The translations under genes were made by a program, and so were the position numbers. The notes below the pieces were generated by a model. It ran no database searches. It was not told the origin of the DNA and saw nothing but the letters and a program-made list of their open reading frames with translations. From a virus: 23,052 bases of DNA. Below, in pieces: positions 1-4,553 of this stretch. The stretch is from the IMG/VR virus record IMGVR_UViG_3300046314_000359, positions 1 through 23,052 of that record. One strand, 5' to 3'. Numbering within the stretch: the first letter of the stretch is position 1; each line of letters begins with the position of its first letter.

Positions 1-58
1 GTCCTATGCATCTTTCACAGTACCTTTTTATACCCTTATTTGTGATTTTAACATGCAT
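1..58 (-). CDS. Possible N-terminus of a small protein cut by the left edge
   Basis: A minus-strand reading frame opens with ATG at 58 and stays open to the window edge, giving about 19 residues with a Cys-Glu-Arg-Cys motif near the end. It lies beyond the tandem terminators that close the phage operon, so it would be a separate transcription unit. No promoter box is clear upstream. The frame is too short to tell coding from chance, and I do not recognise a family. Confidence 0.2.
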   Translation of the reverse strand, partial: MHVKITNKGIKRYCERCIG

Positions 59-478
59 TTAAGCAACGATAAACAATAAATAAATAATTATCCTTACTTC
101 GGAAAAACAAAGCCTTAAACTCGTTAATTTACATCCTCGACAATATGTGTATTAGTTTATTTAAGGCACGTTAATTTATACGTGGTGTTTCGGTTCACTC
201 TCTTGTATTCTCCTCTCTGCGACTGTCTAATGGGATTGATTGATAATGTTTATTGTTTGCTTATGTTGTAGGCTGGTGTCTGGTTTACCATGATGTATGA
301 TTGTTGGGCCTATTGGCCTGTACTTCTAGGCTACCTACGTACTACGATTTCTTTTTTGAATTAGGGTTTTTGCTTATTCAAAATAGCCTATCGTATATGA
401 TCCTAATCCGTATAATAATAATATGTTCTCAAAACCATTGCGAAGTATTGATAATAAAGGAATTTACCAACGCAAAAA
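59..478. other. Intergenic region without a convincing gene
   Basis: About 420 bp between the tandem terminators and the left edge. I read both strands and saw only short, unconvincing frames, no tRNA-like cloverleaf and no CRISPR repeat. Visible structure is limited to a 10-bp direct repeat (CGTTAATTTA at 122-131 and 169-178) and a 7-bp inverted repeat (GCCTTAA at 112-118 with TTAAGGC at 161-167). Positions 190-350 are less A/T-rich than the phage genes around them, so this could be a junction or an untranslated RNA region, but nothing shows that directly. Confidence 0.4.
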
Positions 479-506
479 GCCCCGAAAGTAATAATACTAT
501 CGGGGC
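479..506 (-). terminator. Rho-independent terminator (second of a tandem pair)
   Basis: GCCCCGA (479-485) pairs with TCGGGGC (500-506). Read on the minus strand the hairpin is followed by five T. It is the distal member of a tandem pair that closes the leftmost phage operon. Confidence 0.8.
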
Positions 507-508
507 AT

Positions 509-533
509 AAAAAAACCCGCTATAATTAGCAGG
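509..533 (-). terminator. Rho-independent terminator (first of a tandem pair)
   Basis: CCCGCTA (516-522) pairs with TAGCAGG (527-533), with one G-U wobble on the minus-strand transcript and a 4-nt loop. Seven T follow (the A-run at 509-515). It begins only about 15 nt after the stop codon of the 29-aa gene at 548, so it ends that operon. Confidence 0.8.
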
Positions 534-547
534 CTTGGTATTGTATT

Positions 548-637
548 TTAAACGTTAAAAATTATTGATACTAATATTCGAGAAAAAAAATATCCGAAGA
601 TTACAACGGCTATTTTGGTTGTGGTTTTTTGCTTCAT
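548..637 (-). CDS. 29-aa membrane microprotein, translationally coupled
   Basis: A short frame whose ATG (637-635) overlaps the TGA stop of the 67-aa gene upstream in an ATGA junction, a classic sign of translational coupling. The product has a charged N-terminus (MKQKTTTK) followed by a continuous hydrophobic stretch rich in I, V and F, which would form one short transmembrane helix. It is the last gene before the tandem terminators. Size and topology fit small phage membrane proteins (holin-like or accessory lysis proteins), but no family is recognisable. The coupling and packing argue that it is real; the function is open. Confidence 0.5.
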   Translation of the reverse strand: MKQKTTTKIAVVIFGYFFSRILVSIIFNV

Positions 638-837
638 TTTGCTTTATTCCAGATTGATTGTAAAGCTTGTTTTTTTGTAGTTCCGAAACATTTTTCATCG
701 CTTTTTATAGCGTCTATTAGTGTCATATCGGTTATTAAAACCTTTACTTCTTTGCCGTAACGACTAACAAAAGCGTTGTAATGTCCTGCGCCTGAAAATT
801 GTAGTTTGATTTTATCTGATAATTGCGAAGTTGTCAT
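634..837 (-). CDS. 67-aa protein of unknown function
   Basis: A small soluble protein starting MTTSQLSDKIKLQF, with no signal peptide or membrane segment. The C-terminal part (TKKQALQSIWNKAK) is basic and probably helical. It is the second gene of a three-gene operon (63, 67 and 29 aa) driven by the well-formed promoter at 1106-1136. Its stop codon overlaps the start of the 29-aa gene. No family is recognised. Its position next to the tail spike, with its own promoter, suggests an accessory or late-regulated phage function, but that is inference from context only. Confidence 0.6.
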   Translation of the reverse strand: MTTSQLSDKIKLQFSGAGHYNAFVSRYGKEVKVLITDMTLIDAIKSDEKCFGTTKKQALQSIWNKAK

Positions 838-873
838 AATTTCTATTTTTTAAGTGATTTTTATTTGAGTTAT

Positions 874-1065
874 TTAGTCTTCGATTATCGCCAAATAATC
901 GGCGCTTACTGGCAATAATTTAAATTCAACATTAACGATAGTGTGCGAGGCCTCCAGTGTGTATCCATCGTTTAAAAGTTCATTTACTCGGCTTTCGTAA
1001 AAGAAAGCAAATGTAACAGCGAAAAGAACTAGAATAGCGATTGAAATTTTAAAAAGATTTTTCAT
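874..1065 (-). CDS. 63-aa membrane-anchored or exported small protein
   Basis: The protein begins MKNLFK and then has a hydrophobic helix at about residues 7-22, followed by a polar tail ending in acidic residues. This is a single N-terminal anchor or an uncleaved signal. It is the first gene downstream of a near-consensus Bacteroidota promoter (TTTG, 19 nt, TATATTTG) and of a leader hairpin 16 nt before the ATG. It could be a small lysis or superinfection-exclusion protein, since both classes often look like this. No family is recognised and no lipobox cysteine is present. Confidence 0.65.
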   Translation of the reverse strand: MKNLFKISIAILVLFAVTFAFFYESRVNELLNDGYTLEASHTIVNVEFKLLPVSADYLAIIED

Positions 1066-1081
1066 AATATTTGAAATTTAC

Positions 1082-1101
1082 AGAATTCGTCGTTGAATTC
1101 T
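1082..1101 (-). promoter_or_regulatory. Inverted repeat with AACGAC loop in leader (copy A)
   Basis: AGAATTC (1082-1088) and GAATTCT (1095-1101) form a perfect 7-bp inverted repeat. The 6-nt centre reads AACGAC on the minus strand. It sits 4 nt downstream of the -7 box and 16 nt before the ATG of the 63-aa gene. The same loop and placement recur at 3075-3098, so it is probably an operator or an RNA leader hairpin. Confidence 0.5.
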
Positions 1102-1105
1102 TTAG

Positions 1106-1136
1106 CAAATATAGAACTATATTTTAGAAAAACAAA
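1106..1136 (-). promoter_or_regulatory. Bacteroidota-type promoter for the 63-67-29 aa operon
   Basis: On the minus strand TTTG (1136-1133) is followed after exactly 19 nt by TATATTTG (1113-1106). Both boxes match the TTTG / TAnnTTTG consensus of the main Bacteroidota sigma factor. Transcription would start near 1099, about 35 nt before the ATG at 1065. Confidence 0.75.
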
Positions 1137-1159
1137 CATTATTTTAAGTTTATTTACAT

Positions 1160-1174
1160 TTATTTTAGATTAAA
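1160..1174 (-). repeat. 15-bp element upstream of promoter (copy A)
   Basis: TTATTTTAGATTAAA is identical to 3161-3175. In both places it lies 47-48 bp upstream of the -7 box and directly after the previous gene's terminator. It is a candidate binding site for a shared activator. Confidence 0.5.
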
Positions 1175-1179
1175 CAAAA

Positions 1180-1213
1180 AAACCCTTGTAAACATTGGTG
1201 TTCACAAGGGTTT
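1180..1213 (-). terminator. Rho-independent terminator after the spike gene
   Basis: AAACCCTTGT (1180-1189) pairs with ACAAGGGTTT (1204-1213), a 10-bp stem. On the minus strand it runs into a T-rich tract. It lies about 20 nt beyond the spike stop codon. Confidence 0.8.
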
Positions 1214-1235
1214 ATTTTTTTACAAAAAAACAGGT

Positions 1236-1724
1236 TTATTTTAATTTTATTGTTTCACTTTCGCAATTTGAAATATCCAAGGATATTGGCGCAGTAATAT
1301 ATACCCCGCCAAGATTTGAAATTGCTGCGCTGATCTTTGTCAATTCCGTATTAATATCTGTTACTTCTTGGCTTAATTTTGCGTTTAAATTTTCAAATCT
1401 AACGGCCGAAAACCCGCCACCGTTCATAATTATTGAACCATCATTTTTAAGCCATAATTCCGCCTTTAAAACGCCTGTGTTATCCATGCTGAATAGTCTG
1501 GTTTCGCCTGGTTCCGATAGTTGAGACTTATTTATATATCCAATAATCACACTTTCGCCAGCGTTTGAAGTCTCGGAAAAAATAGCGGTCATATTTTCTA
1601 TCGGGGAACTATCAACCCCGAATGGCCCAGACTCATTGGCCGTTTTAGCACCAAATTGTAAAACCTTTAAAATTCTCTTGCCTTGATCTATCGTGCTGCT
1701 TTTTAATTTTGAAAATGTTATCAT
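1236..1724 (-). CDS. Baseplate spike / central puncturing protein (Mu gp45-like)
   Basis: Resembles the gp45-type spike proteins of Mu-like phages, which form the trimeric tip under the baseplate hub and pierce the host envelope. Recognisable segments are PFGVDSSP (about residues 34-41), VIIGYINKSQ (59-68), GETRLFS (73-79) and LWLKNDGS (90-97), followed by a heptad-like stretch (NAKLSQEVTDINTELTKI) that could trimerise. I start at the ATG at 1724, giving 162 aa. The in-frame ATG at 1748 would add eight residues translated from the promoter-like TAATTTTG and its A-rich leader. In Mu the spike gene directly follows the hub gene; here it is 1.5 kb further downstream with its own terminator on each side. 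Family assignment is from remembered motifs and is fairly confident. Confidence 0.8.
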   Translation of the reverse strand: MITFSKLKSSTIDQGKRILKVLQFGAKTANESGPFGVDSSPIENMTAIFSETSNAGESVIIGYINKSQLSEPGETRLFSMDNTGVLKAELWLKNDGSIIMNGGGFSAVRFENLNAKLSQEVTDINTELTKISAAISNLGGVYITAPISLDISNCESETIKLK

Positions 1725-1735
1725 ATTTTTTTTTA

Positions 1736-1743
1736 CAAAATTA
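1736..1743 (-). promoter_or_regulatory. Candidate -7 box for the spike gene
   Basis: TAATTTTG on the minus strand matches TAnnTTTG. No TTTG box is seen at the proper spacing; the closest is TTTC at 1765-1762, inside the upstream terminator stem. The leader to the ATG at 1724 would be very short. Supported mainly by position between a terminator and a gene. Confidence 0.4.
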
Positions 1744-1753
1744 AACAAAAAAA

Positions 1754-1783
1754 AATCCTTTGAAAACTCAATTTCAAAGGATT
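1754..1783 (-). terminator. Rho-independent terminator after the 77-aa gene
   Basis: AATCCTTTGAAA (1754-1765) pairs perfectly with TTTCAAAGGATT (1772-1783) around a 6-nt loop. Seven T follow the stem on the minus strand. This is a 12-bp stem, the longest perfect one in the window. Confidence 0.85.
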
Positions 1784-1807
1784 GAAAAAAAATAAATAAA
1801 CGACTAT

Positions 1808-2041
1808 TTATTTTTTAATTTCGTCGATGGCAAGTGTAACGTCATGAAGTTCATTTATGAGATTCTTCCTCTCGCTTTCCAATTTGGTTAAAATTTCGGC
1901 CGTAAAAAGGTCACAAATCAAAGCTATTTCTTTTGTTGAGAAATCAGAAGTAAAAATATCATTAACCATTGCAGACGCTTTAATTTCTGCTACTTCGTAT
2001 CTGCATTTGCGTTTGAACAAGTTTTGAAAATAATTTTTCAT
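1808..2041 (-). CDS. 77-aa protein of unknown function
   Basis: A small, mostly helical protein: a basic start (MKNYFQNLFKRK) and a C-terminal half (about residues 48-77) with charged heptad-like spacing that could form a coiled coil. The ATG overlaps the TGA of the 40-aa membrane protein upstream (ATGA), so the two are probably translated together. It is the last gene of the operon that begins at 3059 and is followed by a strong terminator. A membrane microprotein coupled to a small coiled-coil protein would suit a holin/regulator or spanin-like pair, but no family is recognised. Confidence 0.6.
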   Translation of the reverse strand: MKNYFQNLFKRKCRYEVAEIKASAMVNDIFTSDFSTKEIALICDLFTAEILTKLESERKNLINELHDVTLAIDEIKK

Positions 2042-2160
2042 AATAAATAAATTAAGGTTGAAATTATTAAAATTGAAAATAAAATAACGATTGCCAAAAT
2101 TAACAAAATTACTTCTAAAGTCCTGCGCTGGTATTCGCTATCAAAATTTTCGTGTATCAT
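2038..2160 (-). CDS. 40-aa single-span membrane microprotein
   Basis: ATG at 2160, TGA at 2040-2038 overlapping the next ATG. The first 16 residues are polar and charged (MIHENFDSEYQRRTLE), followed by about 24 strongly hydrophobic residues to the C-terminus, a clear single transmembrane helix. The ATGA overlap with the 77-aa gene and the tight packing of this block support it as genuine. Small one-span membrane proteins in phage late regions are often holins or lysis accessory proteins; that is inference here. Confidence 0.6.
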   Translation of the reverse strand: MIHENFDSEYQRRTLEVILLILAIVILFSILIISTLIYLL

Positions 2161-2165
2161 TTTTT

Positions 2166-2225
2166 TTATTTAGAATTAAAAAAATGCGCATGGTCATATC
2201 CACGGTTACCCGCTTCAAAGCGCAT
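2166..2225 (-). CDS. Possible 19-aa microprotein inside a structured RNA segment
   Basis: A frame of 19 codons (MRFEAGNRGYDHAHFFNSK) lies between the 29-aa and 40-aa microprotein genes, ending 5 nt before the next ATG. It sits inside the long hairpin at 2178-2251. The coding case rests only on spacing. The segment may instead be an untranslated structured RNA. Confidence 0.2.
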   Translation of the reverse strand: MRFEAGNRGYDHAHFFNSK

Positions 2226-2251
2226 TAAAGCTCATCACTACGCATTTTTTT
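2178..2251 (-). other. Long hairpin within the microprotein operon
   Basis: AAAAAAATGCG (2178-2188) pairs perfectly over 11 bp with CGCATTTTTTT (2241-2251), enclosing a 52-nt segment that is less A/T-rich than its surroundings. The stem ends in a T-run on both strands, so it could act as a terminator-like or structured regulatory RNA. It does not fit a tRNA. Confidence 0.45.
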
Positions 2252-2254
2252 TGT

Positions 2255-2293
2255 GCCGTTGTCGCTTCGATGCTACAACTAAATTGCAACGGC
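2255..2293 (-). other. Second hairpin next to the long hairpin
   Basis: GCCGTTG (2255-2261) pairs with CAACGGC (2287-2293), with an inner TTGT/ACAA pairing. It lies 3 nt from the hairpin at 2178-2251 and just after the stop codon of the 29-aa gene. The two hairpins together fill most of the only non-coding gap in this operon. Confidence 0.4.
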
Positions 2294-2299
2294 TTTGGT

Positions 2300-2389
2300 T
2301 TATACTACTGGCGAAAAAACAACAACTAAAATAGTTGAAATAAGAACGATCGACCAGAAAACAAGGGAATTAATAGATTGTGATTTCAT
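2300..2389 (-). CDS. 29-aa membrane microprotein
   Basis: ATG at 2389, stop at 2302-2300. The product starts MKSQSINSLVFWS and continues as one hydrophobic helix rich in I, L and V to a short C-terminal SPVV. It begins 5 nt after the stop of the 33-aa membrane protein, in the same operon and orientation. Overlapping frames on the other strand are less consistent with the one-directional layout. Function unknown; holin-like by size only. Confidence 0.5.
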   Translation of the reverse strand: MKSQSINSLVFWSIVLISTILVVVFSPVV

Positions 2390-2394
2390 AATGA

Positions 2395-2496
2395 TTAATT
2401 TAAAATGATTGAAAAAATTAAGACTAATGACAAAAAAAGAAAAATACGAGGTATTAATATCTGCACCTCTGATGGCTTACGGGGTTTGGTTCGCAT
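2395..2496 (-). CDS. 33-aa single-span membrane microprotein, basic N-terminus
   Basis: ATG at 2496 lies 5 nt after the stop of the 185-aa gene. The N-terminus is highly basic (MRTKPRKPSE), followed by about 22 hydrophobic residues (ILIPRIFLFLSLVLIF and on), predicting one transmembrane helix with the basic end in the cytoplasm. The tight spacing on both sides supports it as part of the operon. No family is recognised; small holin-like or lysis-regulating proteins share this layout. Confidence 0.5.
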   Translation of the reverse strand: MRTKPRKPSEVQILIPRIFLFLSLVLIFSIILN

Positions 2497-2501
2497 AATT
2501 A

Positions 2502-3059
2502 TTAATTTTTAATGAAATTAACCATACTTTTAATTTCATGTTCACAAATCAACGTTTGATCGCCACCATACCAATTTAAATTCTGCGAATTGAAACTATA
2601 AGATTCAATTCTAATTTCTTTGAATTCTTTCAAATGAGATTCCATGTTTACATAAACTGTTTCAGTATCATAAAGGCCTCTAGTAGTTCTAGTCAAAAAC
2701 ATATCTTTAAATTCTCTCGGCAAAATCATAACTGGGATGTTAAGCCAGAATTTTAAACCATTAATTAACTCAAATTCAAAGTTCAAAATACGATCGTAAT
2801 AATTATTTTTTAATCTAATAACGTATTCCGAAGTCAAATAAACAGGCGTTTTATGCTCTATTTTATGCCCATTTTTAAAGGGAGTTAAAGTAGTCATTAC
2901 TTTTTTCAAGTCTGAAATTTCCGAAGCATTAATACTAATGAACTCATCATTTATAACACTTATTTTTGATGCTTCAACACCTGTAATCCTAGACCAATTT
3001 TCTTGTCTTCTGTTTCTTAATTCTAATTCTGCGTTTTTCAAAATTACTAATGTTTCCAT
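2502..3059 (-). CDS. 185-aa protein of unknown function
   Basis: The start METLVILKNAELELRNRRQE is helical and charged, and the rest alternates beta-like and helical segments with no signal peptide, membrane span or obvious catalytic motif. It is the first gene of the unit that also carries the membrane microproteins and the 77-aa protein, downstream of the promoter at 3106-3113 and the AACGAC-loop hairpin. It lies between the hub and spike genes, where Mu-like phages normally have nothing. It could be a structural, chaperone or lysis-related protein; I do not recognise it. Confidence 0.7.
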   Translation of the reverse strand: METLVILKNAELELRNRRQENWSRITGVEASKISVINDEFISINASEISDLKKVMTTLTPFKNGHKIEHKTPVYLTSEYVIRLKNNYYDRILNFEFELINGLKFWLNIPVMILPREFKDMFLTRTTRGLYDTETVYVNMESHLKEFKEIRIESYSFNSQNLNWYGGDQTLICEHEIKSMVNFIKN

Positions 3060-3074
3060 GATATTTTTGTTTTT

Positions 3075-3098
3075 AATAAAGAAGTCGTTTTCTTTATT
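3075..3098 (-). promoter_or_regulatory. Inverted repeat with AACGAC loop in leader (copy B)
   Basis: AATAAAGAA (3075-3083) and TTCTTTATT (3090-3098) form a perfect 9-bp inverted repeat around AACGAC (minus strand). It lies 7 nt after the -7 box and 15 nt before the ATG at 3059, matching copy A at 1082-1101 in loop sequence and placement although the stems differ. Confidence 0.5.
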
Positions 3099-3105
3099 CT
3101 TGGGT

Positions 3106-3113
3106 CAAAGATA
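3106..3113 (-). promoter_or_regulatory. Candidate -7 promoter box for the 185-aa/microprotein operon
   Basis: TATCTTTG on the minus strand matches TAnnTTTG. A TTTG box is absent at the usual spacing. The 15-bp element 48 bp upstream suggests an activator-dependent promoter. Confidence 0.55.
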
Positions 3114-3160
3114 ATGCATATAAATTGTATTATCCTAATTTATTTTTAGTTTTCTTTTAA

Positions 3161-3175
3161 TTATTTTAGATTAAA
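3161..3175 (-). repeat. 15-bp element upstream of promoter (copy B)
   Basis: Identical to 1160-1174 (TTATTTTAGATTAAA), at the same distance from the -7 box and just after the hub gene's terminator. Confidence 0.5.
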
Positions 3176-3181
3176 TAACAA

Positions 3182-3203
3182 AACCCCTTATTTTAAAGGG
3201 GTT
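3182..3203 (-). terminator. Terminator after the hub gene
   Basis: AACCCCTT (3182-3189) pairs with AAGGGGTT (3196-3203) around a 6-nt loop. On the minus strand it runs into TTTTGTTATTT. It lies about 28 nt beyond the hub stop codon. The T-tract is interrupted, so it may be leaky. Confidence 0.7.
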
Positions 3204-3230
3204 CACAAGGTATAAAATTTTCAATATATT

Positions 3231-4415
3231 TTATAAAACATCCTTTTTATTCGTATATTGGCTGCTTTCCTCGTTTAAATGGGGTTCCAAGTGTCCATCG
3301 CTATCGTGGTGGTTAAATAAGATATTACGAATTAATGGACCACCGGTAAAGGCCTCGGGTATCAATAAATCTAGTTCCGTGGTTTCCTCGATTTCGGAAA
3401 AATTAAAACGAATTGACTGAACTATATATCTATTGTAGGCGTAGGCATATATATAATGGTTGTGTACATTTACTATCTCGCCAGGCGTTAAGGTTTCAAA
3501 TGGCTCGACCCCCTGTAATTTTAAATTTACTGTGATTGCGGCCAATTCTGCTGCTAGTTCGTTGTTGGCACCCTCTTTAACGTCTGTGTCCTCTCCGGAT
3601 GTCAAAATCTTGGTTGTAGGCCTGTTAACTGGTATTAAGGTATTAATAGCTTTGTCTGTCGTTGAAACTCCTTCATTATCTGCCGATGGTTGCCGTACTA
3701 CATTAATCTCTGAATGTAAACTTTGCCCGTTAAATTGGCTTTGCATACTTATTGTATTTCCTTTCGTAAAGAAAAAACGTGGCTTTTGGTTGTAGTCTAT
3801 TGTAAATAAAAGGACCTCGCCTTTATTAGTATGCGATAATAAAATGTTTTTTTGACTGGCTAATTTTGCTAAATATCCTTTTATTGTTTCCGTTGGGCTT
3901 GCTGCGGATCTTCCAAATTTAGAATTTACTTTTGCTTTTAATTTTTCAAATACTGTTTTGTCAGAAAAAAAAATTTTTTTTTCTTTTGGTAGTGGATCAT
4001 AGGCCAGCACTTCGCTGTTATCTGCAATGACTAAGCCAATGTTATAGAGCGAACATAGCCGAGTAGCTATATCTTTTAAGGACCTACCGGTACTTTCCAA
4101 AGGATAGGCTTTTATTGGTATTGTAACGTCCTCTAAAATTCCGCTTAAGGAATAGCCCGAAATACTCACCAAGTGCCTTCCAAAATCACTCGTGAAAGAA
4201 TGGTTTAAAATAGTCCCAGTGAAAAGCAAGCTGCCTTTCGAGTTGAAAATCTCCACAAGCTTGTATTGTAGGGGTTTGAAAAGCTCTTGGTGTTCCAAAT
4301 TCTGAGCATCAAATCTGGACTGAAAAGCAAATGTAGAAGCAATAGAATCTAGTTTTAATTCAATAGTTCCCGAAGTAAAGAAGTCAATTATTTTTCCTTG
4401 TATCTTAATTATCAT
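3231..4415 (-). CDS. Baseplate hub protein (Mu gp44 / gpP-like)
   Basis: A 394-aa protein with the features of gp44-type baseplate hubs: a beta-rich N-terminal domain (IKIQGKIIDFFTSG, then a FxSRFDAQN-type segment), a central LysM-like/linker part (ATRLCSLYNIGL) and a C-terminal domain ending in the conserved position for joining the spike (TTELDLLIPEAF). It would form the trimeric hub between the tail tube and the spike. I choose the ATG at 4415; the frame runs open to 4520, but that extension translates only A- and T-tracts (runs of K and F) and crosses a promoter box. An A9T9 tract inside the gene (3965-3982) encodes KEKKIFF. It follows the gp43-like gene, as in Mu, but with a terminator and promoter between them. 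Confidence 0.8.
   Translation of the reverse strand: MIIKIQGKIIDFFTSGTIELKLDSIASTFAFQSRFDAQNLEHQELFKPLQYKLVEIFNSKGSLLFTGTILNHSFTSDFGRHLVSISGYSLSGILEDVTIPIKAYPLESTGRSLKDIATRLCSLYNIGLVIADNSEVLAYDPLPKEKKIFFSDKTVFEKLKAKVNSKFGRSAASPTETIKGYLAKLASQKNILLSHTNKGEVLLFTIDYNQKPRFFFTKGNTISMQSQFNGQSLHSEINVVRQPSADNEGVSTTDKAINTLIPVNRPTTKILTSGEDTDVKEGANNELAAELAAITVNLKLQGVEPFETLTPGEIVNVHNHYIYAYAYNRYIVQSIRFNFSEIEETTELDLLIPEAFTGGPLIRNILFNHHDSDGHLEPHLNEESSQYTNKKDVL
3965..3982. repeat. A9T9 palindrome inside the hub gene
   Basis: Nine A followed by nine T, in frame in the hub coding sequence (KEKKIFF). It is the only member of this tract family that lies inside a gene. Confidence 0.6.
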
Positions 4416-4432
4416 AATAGTATATTTTTTTA

Positions 4433-4440
4433 CAAAGTTA
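4433..4440 (-). promoter_or_regulatory. Candidate -7 promoter box for the hub gene
   Basis: TAACTTTG on the minus strand matches TAnnTTTG. Upstream lies the A14T12 tract, which could act as an UP-like or bent-DNA element, and beyond it a terminator. The ATG is only 17 nt downstream, so the leader would be short. Confidence 0.4.
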
Positions 4441-4445
4441 ATACC

Positions 4446-4499
4446 AAAAAAAAAAAAAATTTTTTTTTTTTCATTATCCCCAAAAAAAAATTTTTTTTT
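4446..4499. repeat. Two A/T palindromes (A14T12 and A9T9) upstream of the hub gene
   Basis: A14T12 at 4446-4471 and A9T9 at 4482-4499, separated by ten bases (CATTATCCCC). They fill the space between the gp43-like gene's terminator and the hub promoter box. Such A-tracts are intrinsically curved, and each is a perfect or near-perfect palindrome. Confidence 0.65.
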
Positions 4500-4514
4500 A
4501 TTTCTGCACAAAAA

Positions 4515-4536
4515 AGCCATTGAATAAACAATGGCT
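4515..4536 (-). terminator. Rho-independent terminator between gp43-like and hub genes
   Basis: AGCCATTG (4515-4522) pairs with CAATGGCT (4529-4536) around a 6-nt loop, and six T follow on the minus strand. It ends the unit that carries the tape measure, baseplate and gp43-like genes. Confidence 0.8.
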
Positions 4537-4553
4537 AAAAAAAAATTTTTTTT
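4537..4553. repeat. A9T8 palindrome at the end of the gp43-like gene
   Basis: Nine A and eight T lie directly between the stop codon region of the gp43-like gene and the terminator stem. The T-run overlaps the stop codon. Confidence 0.6.

Noticed and set aside
301-510. 69-codon plus-strand frame
   Set aside because: Runs through the terminator at 479-506, has low-complexity content and no leader or promoter; probably chance in a non-coding region.
1725-1748. Eight-residue N-terminal extension of the spike protein
   Set aside because: It covers the promoter-like box and its A-rich leader; the ATG at 1724 fits the usual leader pattern here.
2178-2251. Possible tRNA
   Set aside because: An acceptor-like stem exists, but no D-arm, anticodon arm or T-loop consensus can be placed.
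2152-2334. 60-codon plus-strand frame
   Set aside because: Opposite the microprotein genes and the hairpins; composition not like a gene.
2427-2498. 23-codon plus-strand frame (MTKKEKYEVL...)
   Set aside because: It lies opposite the 33-aa minus-strand membrane protein, against the direction of every other gene, with no promoter seen.
4416-4520. N-terminal extension of the hub protein
   Set aside because: It translates only A/T tracts (runs of K and F) and crosses the promoter box; the family start matches the ATG at 4415.
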